A stretch of DNA of 64,000 nt from assembly GCA_016617855.1 (NCBI GenBank), contig JAECUM010009442.1:1-64000 (forward strand). Direction: 5' to 3'. The notes under the pieces were generated by a model. The model saw only the letters and a list, made by a program, of their open reading frames with translations, was not told the DNA's origin and ran no database searches. Made by a program: the position numbers and the translations under genes. This document shows positions 23,071 through 33,594 of this stretch, piece after piece (within the stretch, counting starts at the first letter, position 1; each line of letters opens with the position of its first letter). The stretch is from Megalonaias nervosa. Lineage: Eukaryota; Mollusca; Bivalvia; Unionida; Unionidae.

Positions 23071-24129
23071 TTTGTCAATCGAGTCCTAATATATGTTTAG
23101 CATGAATGTACAAATATTTGAGTTCATGCTTTAACAATTATTAATAAACTTTATTCCAGTCTCTACGGCATGCAGCAGAGGCCTCTCTTTCTGGATATAA
23201 AGTTAAATTCAATTTCTTATTTTAGATTAAGAGCATCAAGATTAGATAATGAGAGTTAGTTTCATTTTCTATCGACTTACGACTTTGCCTAACACACGTA
23301 TTTAGCTTTTTTGAATAAAGACAATATCACACTTGTTTCTTTTTCTTTTTATGGGTGTCAAAGATTTTTGCATGGTAGAACCAGTTCGTCGTGGCTGAAA
23401 ACACTAGATCTAGGTCACTGAAGAATTACTTGACCAGAAACATCAGCAGCTAACGAGAGATGTAATCGGGTCAGCCAGCGGAAACACAAACGACATACTT
23501 CAGAGGAAGTATCATCTCTAGTAACATTGGAAAGGTGCATGTAATTCAGGGACAATAATGCCACAGGCATATCAGAATCTGCCGACATTACAGACAGCCC
23601 AAATGACAATACTTCAAAACCATGCCATGATCCCAAAATGACAATACTTCAAAAATCCATGTCATGATCCCAAAGTAATAAAACAGTTTCCTTTCAGTCT
23701 GAATCGCAAGATGAAGAGTTTTCAAAGCGGGTGGACATCCAAACTGAGATAAGACTTAACAATCGAAACAATCAAACAACTAGAGACGGTTAAACAAGTC
23801 CAGGCTCATTAATGTCAAGGAAAATGAAAAATGTGATTCGAAAGGATTATTCAACATTCTATGTGTTGTTGTCGATTCAGAAAAACGTACCAATTTACAC
23901 GGGTTTGCTCAATGCCGACGTATTAAAACTAGTTTTTAGCTTGGTCGAGGGACATATGAGTAGCAACTGTAAAAGTGTGTAGAAAGAAAATGAATTTGTA
24001 TTGTGTATGGTGAAATTTACAATGAATTATCTTTTCCAAGACATATCCTATTAGTAGAATATTCAGAATAGAGTTTAGTGAGAAAATAATTGTTGTGCGA
24101 GACTGTTTTGAATTATTTTGCAGAGGCCG
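23071..24129. other. interior of the THAP/DDE transposon, no clear domain
   Basis: Between the THAP finger and the catalytic part the frames are too broken to read. A degraded linker of the transposase is the likely content. Confidence 0.4.
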
Positions 24130-24720
24130 TCGGTACTCTGAACAAAGTGTACACAGATTCCAATTACAAACATAACCAAACTGTGATGTTTCTAATAGAC
24201 ATTGCCTCTCATGGTGTTGTCACCATGGGCACCAATGAAGCATGTTTTGGCCTACATCCGTAAAACTTAACAGCTGACCACTATATGTTTATCCCCCCCC
24301 AAAAAAAAAAATAATTCTGCAGGTGCCCATGATTTTTCCATAAATTTCTGAAAAGTATATAACAAAACATATGGACTTCTCAATAAACTGCTACCAAGTA
24401 ACACTGCAATGCTTCACAGAGGCTTCAGCATAGAAGATACTGTGAGCTTTTATCAAGCTGAATTAGACATTCCTAACTTCACACGAGGAAAATCGTAGTT
24501 ACATCCGCTGCATGTTGAAAAAATAAGAAAAAGTGCATCTGTTCAACTTCATGTGCAACATGTTATTGATATGTCTGTGCAAAAATTCAGAGTTTTTGAG
24601 GGCATCGTCCCCTTTGAGTTTATTAAAGTGTTCCAGCTATTGACGAGATTGTTAAATTGGCTAGCTGTTTAACAAATGTGTGCCCTTCACTTATTCCGTT
24701 TAAGTGGAAAAAATGAAATG
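24130..24720 (+). pseudogene. DDE_Tnp_4-type transposase catalytic part
   Basis: The + strand gives TVMFLIDIASHGVVTMGTNE, then MLHRGFSIEDTVSFYQAELD, then IPNFTRGKS, a stop, and LHVEKIRKSASVQLHVQHVI. These follow the DDE_Tnp_4 pattern: a beta hairpin, 'ADRGFxIxD' with the second catalytic Asp (here replaced, LHRGF), 'IPxFxxGKxQL', and 'VExxRxIAxxRIHVERVI' carrying the catalytic Glu (here QLHVQHVI, the Glu replaced by Gln). Two catalytic acids lost plus stops: inactive. With the THAP finger upstream this suggests an ISL2EU-like or similar THAP-containing element of about 2 kb. Confidence 0.65.
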
Positions 24721-25245
24721 CCATTAATTATACAAGTAGAATGAGCGGTATATTGTAAATTGCAACGTATTCAATATTTTTCTTTTTGCTTGATGTTAAA
24801 AATAATTACCGGAGGGAAAATCCATCAATAATAACTGTCAAAACGTATTGTACGTGATCTAGAAGGCGACGAGTGCTCGTCGATAAGACTGGCAGCTTTA
24901 TTAGGTGAATAGAGAGAACAGAAGTATATAAGCACCATAGTTTGATGAATATAAAAATATTCATGACAAATAAATATCTTGTAAAACAAGAAATCTACTC
25001 TAATCCAGTATTTGTATCTGCATAGTTATCAGATATGCACATTTTCATTATTTGAACGTTTGCTCAATTTTTTATGCAGATGGCGACTTCATGTCTTTAA
25101 GACTTGTATATCGTGTCAAATTCAGTTGTGGTATGAAACATCCAGTATGAATGTACATCAGTTCATTTTAGCTTCCTTGCCTAGTCTTGCACCATTCCCC
25201 AAAGAAACAAAACTGCTGATACATTCTGAGTACATCAGACGTTTT
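24721..25245. other. no gene recognised; near-perfect short palindrome
   Basis: Mostly AT-rich. At 24868-24883 lies cgacgagtgctcgtcg, inverted arms of 7 bases around TG. It may mark the 3' side of the THAP transposon, but no partner copy near 22830 was found. Confidence 0.35.
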
Positions 25246-25320
25246 GTCTGATGAAGTATGTGAATGATGCCTTATAGTAATTGACGTATACCATCTTGAC
25301 ACTTCAAAGAGACTAGATTC
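25246..25320. repeat. duplicated Polinton segment, copy 1
   Basis: About 75 bp almost identical to 26783-26857, in the same orientation, within the Polinton region. On the - strand both copies read EVSRWYTSIT and RHHSHT. Confidence 0.85.
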
Positions 25321-25477
25321 TTTGAAACGCTTCTCTTGCTTCTTCTTCCATCTTTGTGGCTGCGTTATCATTGTCTTTTTAGCTGTTTGCTTTTCTTCGC
25401 TTTTCAATAGTCCTGAAATCTCTCAGAGTAGGTTTAGATGTCTTCTTCAAAGCTTTCTGGTGAAACACGTTAAAACG

Positions 25478-25714
25478 TTATAATAACTGACCGTACTGTT
25501 GCGATTTTCTTTTTCCTGACACATCTGTTCGATCTTTCAAAGATTGTACTTTTTGTTGCACCTTTAACATCTCAGTGAGATTAGGATTAGGAGATAAATG
25601 GGGTATCCATTGTTCGCACCAACGATTCAGCTCCATTGGTTGTTTGGAACTAATGTTAAGTCTCGTCCTTCCAAAAGATCGAAAGGTACCAGTGTGATGT
25701 CCCTCAAGAAACAT
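25478..25714 (-). pseudogene. unknown Polinton ORF remnant
   Basis: A 78-residue open stretch on the Polinton coding strand, basic, with RSFGRTRLNIS and a W-rich middle (LNRWCEQWIPHL). I do not recognise it. It lies between the small basic protein and the integrase and could be the 3' part of the former in another frame. Confidence 0.3.
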
Positions 25715-26100
25715 GTGTCATTTATATACTCTTTCCCTAATCTTATCACTCCTACTAAAAGCGATCCAGCAATAGATCCTAATAAAGGAACGTCCACTTT
25801 CACCGATGGTCCTATCAGCATAGGTAGAATTCCTCCTCGTTGAACGAACATTGTTTTTTCTTTCGATTGGTGGGTCTTTTCTTTCTCACCATTTGGCGAA
25901 GAACGTGAAGATGTCGTCCTAATTGTTGCTTCTGTATCTTGGTCAAAGGCACCGTTCCTTTAAAAACGTTCATACTTTTGAATGCTTTGTTTACGCAAAT
26001 CATTTGATTTGGTCAATACTGACAAAAGGTCACAATGTTTAGCTAAGTTATGAGGGAGTCCCTTTAGAAGACGGATTCTTTGGCCGATGTTGATGCTAAC
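25627..26100 (-). pseudogene. small basic/hydrophobic Polinton protein
   Basis: On the - strand a charged N-terminal part (LLSVLTKSNDLRKQSIQKY, then VFKGTVPLTKIQKQQLGRH and a lysine/arginine cluster) is followed, after a frame change, by QRGGILPMLIGPSV and a glycine/leucine hydrophobic stretch (LLGSIAGSLLVGV). Small proteins with this basic-then-GG-hydrophobic build occur beside Polinton and related virus-like capsid genes; a core-protein (pX-like) or membrane-active role has been suggested for such proteins, but that is inference. Position next to the ATPase on the same strand agrees. Two frame breaks are visible. Confidence 0.45.
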
Positions 26101-26446
26101 GTCTTGTTGAGATCTTTGTTTCAGTAGGAAAAAGAACCGAAGAGAATCTTATCAAACTTTTCCTCATTTTTGTACTGGAATTCGTCGCCACTGATTGTCG
26201 GTACTTCGTATCAACTTGACTCTGGTCTTTGCTACCGACTACTTTTTGGCTGCAACAACAGCTTCTAACGCAGTAGAAGAAAACATCATCGGTCGCTGCA
26301 AAAGTGGAAGTTCCTATAGAAATGGGTTTTCCTTTTATCGTCATATTTGGAAACACTGGTCTTAAATAAGGTTTGGTAGGGCATCATGATGAAAGAAGAA
26401 GAAGAATAGGAAGTGGCAGAAGAAACTGTAACCAAGCGGATAGGTT

Positions 26447-26752
26447 TTATTGAGTACGTGCGAATTCTTGCGGCAGTACCTCTCTTTCTTGCAGGAGATG
26501 GGTGTTTTGGGGGACCTTTCTTGGAGCCTTTCTTTTTCTCCTTAGAGTGTGAGCTTGTTGCACCAACGACTCCTCTGTTGGTGTTGGTCTGCTGTCTTTT
26601 AAGGGATTTGACTTTCTAGTTTTGGCATTAGGATCCCATTTTAAAAGTGAACGAATAAAGATACTTCCTAAAGGTCCACTTCGATCATGGTTCAGAATGA
26701 TTTGGGTTGTTTTGGTTTGGGTATCGAGTCTTGGATTAGCCAATTTTGACAA
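26447..26752 (-). pseudogene. unknown basic Polinton ORF remnant
   Basis: A 101-residue open stretch on the Polinton coding strand, rich in Lys, Arg, Thr and Pro (for example LRRKRKAPRKVPQN). No domain is recognised. A + strand frame overlaps it but reads hydrophobic sequence without a motif. A DNA-binding or core-type function would fit the composition but is not shown. Confidence 0.3.
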
Positions 26753-26782
26753 AGCTACTTTATGTTTTCAAGAAACGTTTTG

Positions 26783-26857
26783 TTTGATGCAGTATGTGAA
26801 TGATGCCTTACAGTAATTGACGTATACCATCTTGACACTTCAATGAGACTAGCTTCT
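26783..26857. repeat. duplicated Polinton segment, copy 2
   Basis: Near-identical to 25246-25320 with about five differences in 75 bases. It lies just downstream, on the coding strand, of the ATPase remnant. Confidence 0.85.
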
Positions 26858-26986
26858 AACAAATGTGAACGTACGTTTCCATTTTTTCGCAACTGATGAC
26901 ATACTGTGCATGAATACATTTGGCAGGAGGATGAGATTGAAAGGGTGTCATCTTGAATACCTTTAGAATACAACGAACGAATGTTG

Positions 26987-27590
26987 TTATAGATATATTA
27001 GAAAGACAAAAACTAAGAAGGTGATGTAAAAATGACAGGACCTCCTTCTTGACACAAATTGTTCCAAATTTCTAATACTCAGACTTCCATCTTTTAAACC
27101 GATGAGTGGCAACTGAGTGGCAACCTCGTATTGAGCCAAGGTTCTCCAAACGGATTGGTCAACACATGCACTTAATGTTTGTCTCTTAACATTTAAGTAA
27201 AACACCACATAATGTGCACTGCGACTGATGCTGCGATGAGCTTTACTTTGTTGAAATGCATTTTGAGTAATGTAAATAATACTGACCTTACGTCCTTTTC
27301 GAATTAACCAAAGTTTACTTTCTTCTTCGTGTTCTCTTAACATTTCATCGAAGACGAAATGTGTTTGACTAAAGTCAGACGCGATTTCATCGTCTTCGCG
27401 AGGAATGCCTTTTACAAACGAAATGGATTCTCCTTGACTTTCTAGGAACAATATGCAAGCCGATTGCGACTCTTTGTAACGCAGCACAATGCACTGTGGT
27501 GGACAATCAAACAATTGTGGTTTTTGTTAGATCAAATATTTGACAAATTATGTTTTTGATGAACCATCTATCCCAGCAGTCACCATTTTG
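26987..27590 (-). pseudogene. Polinton genome-packaging ATPase (FtsK/HerA type)
   Basis: At 27551-27574 the - strand reads GIDGSSKT, the P-loop GxxGxGK[ST] with Ser in place of one Gly, followed immediately by a stop. The 175-residue open part continues FDCPPQCIVLRYKESQSA, ISFVKGIPRED, FVFDEML (Walker B, second acid as Glu), and KVSIIYITQNAFQQSKAHRS, the TQN sensor block typical of A32-like/Polinton packaging ATPases. These motors pump DNA into capsids. The C-terminal end decays after LAQYEVATQ. It lies downstream of polymerase B on the same strand, a usual place. Confidence 0.85.
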
Positions 27591-29111
27591 AAGTCATGGC
27601 TACGATGCAATGCTTATCAAAATTGAGATCGAACTTTTATTCAACCACTTTAAAAATGGACGATGCCACCATAGCAATGGTGTGTGGAATTCGTAGATTC
27701 CATCGACGACACAAGACATTGTATGCATTTTATACGCGTTTAATTTTTCAAAGTGCAAAAAAAACAAAAACATATTTACATTTCAAAGTTAGTGTACAAA
27801 CTTTAAACATCAAAACATATCAGGCATAAATGACTCCGTACACAAATAAGATACAAAATTAAAATCACATAAAAGATGCATATAAACAGGTACATTTACA
27901 ATATTCTAGATCTATCTGGGTCGCATTTAATCTATGTAAACGCTCTGGAGTTCTAGTCTCTGTGGAACTGATTTGCATTAACCGCGTTATGTTGTTGTTT
28001 TTTTTCTATCTGTACAATACTACTACTACTTCTTTCTAAGTATTTCTTCCTTTCTATTTCGGGTTCTTCTACCACTGTTTCTACACGATTTGCTCTATAT
28101 CCACTTCAACTTCTGGCTTTTCTTTCACTGGTTATAAGATAAATTCTTTGTTTTGATATGTCACGGACGTTGTCTATGGCATAATTAGCCACTTTTGTAT
28201 TCAAACATCGAAGCCGCGACTTTTCAAAATCACGTACATCCTTCAAGTCGTAAATCTGTTAGTGTAACCCACTAGCTATACAAACGTTTTGGTAAGTATG
28301 GAGCGCGGATATAGTAAGTCCAATGTCTTCTTTACACGGAGATACACAACTCGTGTTCGGCACCATTCTCTACCGATTCAGTGGGTTTATCGTACTCATG
28401 TTTTAGTGCTCATGTGTTTGCTGCATGTACAGCTCAATTGTCCACAGCGAATCTACTGGAAAACAAAATCGAAAAAACGAGGTCACTAACACACAAACCA
28501 CACGTCGTCCAAACTTCAACGATATCGTGTCATCTTGTGCAAGAGATTATTTTAATAGTAGTTTGTAATCCACCCAAGTCTTGAACACTGGTAATGATTT
28601 CCTTCCATGTTAGTTGCTGTAACGCTGTTGTCAAAAGTAATGGTATGATAAACTTTGATATTAATCGTTTGCAGGAATGTCATTTGTACGATGAAATATT
28701 TACACGTTTTCCAAATGTAATCTGGTGGCAAAAGGTATCACCCTTCGTCATGGAGTTCCGTCTTGACGCGGTACTTCTTTTAAGAGTTTTTTGGGGTGGG
28801 GGAAGGGTTGTTGTTATTTCCTGAAAGTTATTAACTTTTTCCTGGACATCGTTTCATGGAATTATGAGTTTCACTGTAACATTATAAAAGTCGTGACATC
28901 CAAACTCTTGCAGGAGTCAGGTAGTGGTTAATCAATGTTTGTCCCTCTGAAGATCTTTAAATCCAGATACCAGTCGTTATAACGTCTATGTTGTAAATGA
29001 TGCAATTGTTCTTTGCGTTGCATTTGAATCTATATAAACTCTCTGTAAATTAGTTGTCGCAGCTCCAAAGTGAAACAATTAATTGTCTCTTCTAAAGTAT
29101 CAATGTGCTTA
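27591..29111. other. Polinton interior, no gene recognised with confidence
   Basis: On the - strand, 29119 downward reads a helix-prone stretch (MANKHIDTLEETINCF and so on) with an early stop, possibly the frame-shifted continuation of the BIR protein. A charged stretch (VEEPEIERKKYLERSSSS) is readable at about 28040-28100. Neither is assignable. Confidence 0.35.
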
Positions 29112-29335
29112 TTAGCCATGCCCCACCAAGGGAAGGTAGTGACAGCCTAGATACCATCTGGTATGTTCCGGGAAAGCTGAATATTTATACTTCCAATTGT
29201 CGATCTTCACATCAAATCTAAAACAGTGTATTTCGTCTCTTCGTCCCAGATAGATAAATGCTTCCCTGGCTAACGTTTTGGTAATGGGTGACCCATCCAG
29301 AAATTTAGACCATTTTTGGATCGTCTTTTAATCAA
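29112..29335 (-). pseudogene. BIR (IAP-like) domain fragment inside the Polinton
   Basis: One open frame on the - strand reads KTLAREAFIYLGRRDEIHCF, RFDVKIDNWKYKYSAFPEH, TRWYLGCHYLPL. This is the order of a baculovirus-IAP repeat: 'LAxAGFxYxGxxDxVxCFxC...W...DxPxxEHxxxxPxC'. Three of the four zinc ligands are present (Cys of CF, His of PEH, Cys of LGC); the second Cys of CxxC is Phe. BIR proteins block caspases or act in signalling, and several large DNA viruses encode them. The frame starts without a clear Met and stops at 29112. It lies between polymerase B and ATPase in the same direction, which suggests it belonged to the element rather than to the host. Confidence 0.55.
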
Positions 29336-29344
29336 TATTTAAAG

Positions 29345-29660
29345 TCAGAATTGATAATGAAAAGCCACATTAAATGTATATTCTTCTTTGATTTGTAAAT
29401 CGCAATGAACTCGTTGTATACAGAATGGTTTGCGAGTGCATGGATGACATACATAGATAGGCATACGAAAGGCATCACTTCTACCAGTAAAGCCGCGAGG
29501 TCGTGCTGCATCGCTGCTGTCGCTGAGTACGAAATGACTCTGGTAGCAAGTCACAGTATCGCGCTCGACTTCATTGAACAGTCTGCACCGGGTTCCTCAC
29601 ACGGTTGCTGTGTCGAAATCATCTTTCAAAGTCGGCGCTTGTGATCTTTCTGTCATGGAA
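29345..29660 (-). pseudogene. unknown Polinton ORF remnant downstream of polymerase
   Basis: A Met at about 29657 opens MTERSQAPTLKDDFDTATV, then a stop, then a 69-residue stretch with several Cys and His residues (IYVCHPCTRKPFCIQRVHCD). No family recognised; the Cys/His cluster might be a broken zinc-binding part preceding the BIR block. Confidence 0.35.
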
Positions 29661-29677
29661 CTGTCTCATTTTTTTTA

Positions 29678-31990
29678 CTAGAGATCGACGTCTCCGTAAG
29701 CTAGCGTGTTATGGTCGGAAAGTCGTACTCATTTGTAGTAGACAGCCTAATATACTTTTCCTGATGGTCTACTAAGGATCTGGTGATTTTTCACACATAC
29801 AACTTTGTGATGATCCGACGTTTTCACGTGAACGTCATGATTTTGTCTTGATTTTAAGGCCTCTTTTAGGTCACATTTCACCAATTGACTCGAACGATAT
29901 TTCAATATCAGTCCTCAGCCTTTCCATTTGGTATGCACGTGTCCTTCTTGGCCATATATTGGTAGACGTAAAATTTGGGCCCACATCCAGCAAAACTTAC
30001 AATATTGTCTTCTGGATGCTCCTCAACGTTCTTCTTCGATGTTTGGGTGATAGCTTTCATGGCGATCGATGTATATACAACTATCGGTGTCAAAGAAAAG
30101 GACTGGATCTCTTAAAAGTTTCAAGCCAGAATGCAATTTTAAACGGGCATTGGCTGTTACATATGCTGCAGTGATAATATTCCAAATTCGTCGGAGGTGA
30201 CGCAAACTCTGCGTCTTCTTCGTAATTCACTAAGAGCAAATCTTCACGTAGGATGCCCACCTATTTAATGGGTTGTCCTTCTTTTCTCAGTGAGTTGAAA
30301 CTACTGGCTTGGATCTTCCAAATATTCCGTCTTGGACAATATCCGATGTTGCGCTACTTTTCCCCACAAACATATCAACATGATGTTTGTAAACGATAGT
30401 CTACGTAATTTCCCACGTGTTCTAAAGTGATGTTCTTCGAGGGATCGGCACACCGTCCTTTTAATGTCTCTTTGTCTTCTGGGGTCTGACACCAAGAAGG
30501 ATAGCCGCTAGCTTCTTGCTTCAGTTTTAAAAATTCGTTGATGGACTCTGAAAAAAATTCCTTCATTGGAGTCGTTGTCATGTCAGTATTATTCTATGGT
30601 AAGAAAGTGATAAATTTCCTATACTTTTAACAGTTGGTATCCGCGATCGAGAGCTTGAAACAATTTGACACTCACAAACGTTCCTATCAGACTCGTTCTT
30701 GATCGTCGTGGCGACAAGGTTGGTCTTGATTTCACGTTTCAGCGTGGCATAAGGGAAACATTAACTTTCTTTAGCAATATCATAAAAGGGGATGGATCAA
30801 GTGTGTCGATGGTAACAAGTTGCATTTGATCAAACATTTGAATTGAAGAATATGTTCCACGTCGATGTGTTCTGCCAATATTTCAAGGTGGCTGGCGGTG
30901 AATTGAACAAGGAGCACACATTGATGCATTTGATTTGCTCTCTTTGCGATTCGGCTACTATGAATAGCAAGCTTGGAACATTGGTTCGTCCTCCAAACAA
31001 ACTGCCGCGTGGATTTAAAACTTCGATATCCACCACGTCGTACTTTTTGACGATGCGCCTTAATTGAGGAACGATCCATCGTAGGCGTGTTTCTACATTT
31101 CTATCATTGGTATCCTTCACTTTCGAACCTCAGGCGTGTTGGTATATTTGCTCGTATTCCATGGTGAACTCTGAGAAAGAACTTTTAGGTCTCTTTGAGG
31201 ATAACAAGTAGGATATCAGTGAAATGAACATCCTTGAAAGTCGAAGACCATCTTGAGTTTTCTAAATCACATTCAACCACTGAAAAATTCTCAATTTTCT
31301 TTTCTCCGCCGTTTCTAACACGTTATATCCACTTGTCTTCGTTTTCACACAAGCGATGGAGCCAGCGCAAAGTTTTGGCGGATTATCGATGGCTTGATAT
31401 GAGTATGATAGCTAGTTTGTTCTCGGGCATGAACTTTTTTCAATCGGCTAACCCACTTGTTTTAGCGATTGCAAAAGCTTCCTTCAACAGATCGACACCT
31501 CCGTGATCTAGAAATAATTATCAAAAGTTTCCACAACACCGTCGTTAAACGTCCACATCGGATCAAAATCTTAGCATTTTTTATTGAATGTCAAAAGAAT
31601 CTGAAGAATGGAGTTGGCACCAGGCGTAGATTGTTTCTCGTTTTTCTGTGTGCATACCGTCGGGGTCGTAGTAACGAACGTCAGGCAAATGTTGGAGCAC
31701 AAGGTGTTATTTATTGAACAAGTGTGGAAAATAACATTTACCCATTTTTCTGTCATTCTCCATTTTTGAGGCATTCTGCTCAAATGCATGTCCAAATGAC
31801 TCTGGGAATCTTTAACTTTTCTGGAACAATTCAATCCAGTCCTAGACTATATACCGGCGAACTGTCTCAATGTATGCCTCGTTCTCACGAAAATCTATCA
31901 AGATGTTGGTAAAACTAGAATCATTGACTATCATTTCCAGCTTGCTATTCAACCCAGACTTCCTGGTCTATGTGCAGGCATTGTGGGCCT
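29678..31990 (-). pseudogene. Polinton protein-primed DNA polymerase B
   Basis: Starting near 31990 the - strand reads GLNSKLEMIVNDSSF, DSQSHLDMHLSRMPQKWRM (3'-5' exonuclease region), NPRGSLFGGRTNVP, FKCLIKCNLLPSTHLIHPLL (family block 'GxIKCxVLPPxxLxHPxLP'), EASGYPSWCQTPED, LWGKVAQHRILSKTEYLEDP (motif B region, Asn-Ser lost), FFDTDSCIYI at 30080-30091 (motif C, both aspartates kept), AGCGPKFYVYQY, and a C-terminus KVY-AVYYK-VRLSDHNTLAYG ending at 29678. The order and blocks match Polinton pPolB, which copies the element from a terminal protein. At least six stops or frame changes are present, and the N-terminal part is missing. Confidence 0.85.
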
Positions 31991-32280
31991 TCAGGAAAAT
32001 AACATTTATATGGAAAAGAAGGATGTATGTAGAGAGACACTAGTACAGAAAGGAGGTTTTAATCTATTACCCAACGGTAAGAATAAGTTTTTGGAGAAGA
32101 CCTGTGAAGCGATGAGAGTATGTTTGTGTGGGTATAATATGTCTATAAACATTTCTACCCTTGTCTTCTTGTATATGATAGTATGTTTGTATGTATGTAA
32201 GTACAGCGTATGTATAAACACTTTTGCCCTTTCCGTTGGATAATAGTTTGTTTGCTGCATAGTATATAAAAAAAAAATAA
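31991..32280. other. right flank of the Polinton, no gene recognised
   Basis: Polymerase similarity ends near 31990. Both strands carry open frames over the next 300 bp without a domain. No terminal inverted repeat matching 13-15 kb was seen. Confidence 0.4.
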
Positions 32281-32390
32281 AAGTGCTGGATGGTAGGAGG
32301 TGTGCTGGATAGTATCTCAAAAATGAGGTGCTAGATAGTGGAGTATGTGTTGGGTAGTAAATAAAAACCTAGGTGTTGGACAGTATCTCG
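32281..32390. repeat. short irregular tandem repeat ('gtgctggatagta')
   Basis: Five diverged units built on gtgctggatagtatctcaaa follow one another with 20-28 bp spacing. Confidence 0.6.
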
Positions 32391-32498
32391 AAATTTTAAC
32401 ATTACCATTCCTCTTGTGCTTCATACATTTTTCAACATCGAAATGGACTGTAACTAAAACATTCATGGGGAACCTATGGAATGGTAATATTAAAATGT
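32391..32498. mobile_element. small inverted-repeat element (hairpin MITE candidate)
   Basis: Ends of 21 bases (at 32391 and 32478) are reverse complements at about 19 positions ('ttaacattaccattcc'), enclosing 108 bp in all. It is non-coding. Confidence 0.5.
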
Positions 32499-32499
32499 A

Positions 32500-33235
32500 A
32501 CATAGGATTTTCCATTGTGCCTCATATTGTAAACCTACGGCGTAATGTTAATGCCCCTTGTGTACCCAATCGCTAAATATTACTACTACCCATCCATCTT
32601 AACAGTTATCAACTAAATCAACCAATGAAATATCTTTCTGAAGTTCAAAGCAGCAAGTTACACAACAGGCCTTAAATAATATCAATATCGATTGATCGAA
32701 GCATCGTATGCATTTTAGCAACATCGGATGCCCTTCAGTAGACGCCAATTATGCATATCTCCATGACATCAGCTGGCATAAAACATTTAAAATCCGCTGA
32801 AACCAATAAATATTATAGCAATTTATAAACAGTCGTTTACAAATATTACAATTTGCTATGGTCAACTGGTAATGTTATTATGCTCATGGGAAACTTTATA
32901 CCGCAGCCAATGCTATGCGCAATCGGTACTGAGTGTCGAGTCATGGTCTTTTATGAGGTAGTAATTACAGTTCTAAAGCTGAATATCCGAGTTAAAATAA
33001 TTGGATCATGTATATGTTCAGTTATCAATCTGACCACAGATTTGATATAATACAATTTGTAGATTGTCGATACTAGTTGATATCCTGAGATCTTACCATG
33101 TACCTCTACTCTGTTTGGAATGAATAGCCCATAACACTCACTTCTGCACTGAATTGTCGCTAGCATAGTTAAGTTTAGCATGCACGGTTATTACATTTAT
33201 ACCTTAAGTGTTTATATTTCAATTTGGAAAAATAA
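32500..33235. other. no gene recognised
   Basis: AT-rich, with short chance frames on both strands. Confidence 0.5.
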
Positions 33236-33546
33236 ATTGTTTACCGCTACGGTGGCCTATTGGTTAGAGCGTCCGCCTCGGATGCGGGAGGTCGCGGGTT
33301 CTAACCCCCGCCGAGTCATACCAAAGACTTATAAAAATGGTACTAACAGCTGCCTCGCTTGGCGCTCAGCATTAAGAGGTTAGTGTTAGGACTGGTCGAC
33401 CTGGTGTCAGGATAATGTGACTGGTTTGGACATCATGCTACATGTCTGCGGCATGATGCCACGGTTCTAGACATCACTATCAACTGTCACACTGCAGACA
33501 TCGTAGCTATATGACTGAACAATTTTTTGTTAAAGCTACGTTAAAA

Positions 33547-33588
<42 letters not shown>

Positions 33589-33594
33589 TGTTTA
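33236..33594 (+). repeat. tRNA-derived SINE (family 1), copy 2, full length with target-site duplication
   Basis: The tRNA-like head starts at 33244: A-box stretch TGGCCTATTGGTTAGAG and B-box GGTTCTAACCC, followed by the family body, a TTAAAGCTACGTT end and an AC microsatellite (33549-33587). The 8-base string attgttta stands immediately before the head (33236-33243) and immediately after the tail (33587-33594), a target-site duplication. This defines both ends of the family. Confidence 0.9.

Larger units (their letters stand above)
14795..31990 (-). mobile_element. fossil Polinton/Maverick (virus-like DNA transposon), with nested insertions
   Basis: Eight or more Polinton-type genes lie in one direction on the - strand: polymerase B, packaging ATPase, integrase with chromodomain, minor-capsid-like fragments, major capsid protein and cysteine protease, plus small proteins and a BIR fragment. 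All are broken by stops and frame changes, so the copy is dead. A + strand LINE (17.6-20.9 kb), a MITE (21.0-21.3 kb) and a + strand THAP/DDE transposon (22.8-24.7 kb) interrupt it. Removing them leaves roughly 11 kb, compared with 15-20 kb usual for intact elements, so one or both ends and parts of genes are missing. Terminal inverted repeats were not found. Confidence 0.85.

Noticed and set aside
14795..31990. Working virus or prophage-like element.
   Set aside because: Every recognisable gene carries stops, frame changes or lost active-site residues, so it is a fossil.
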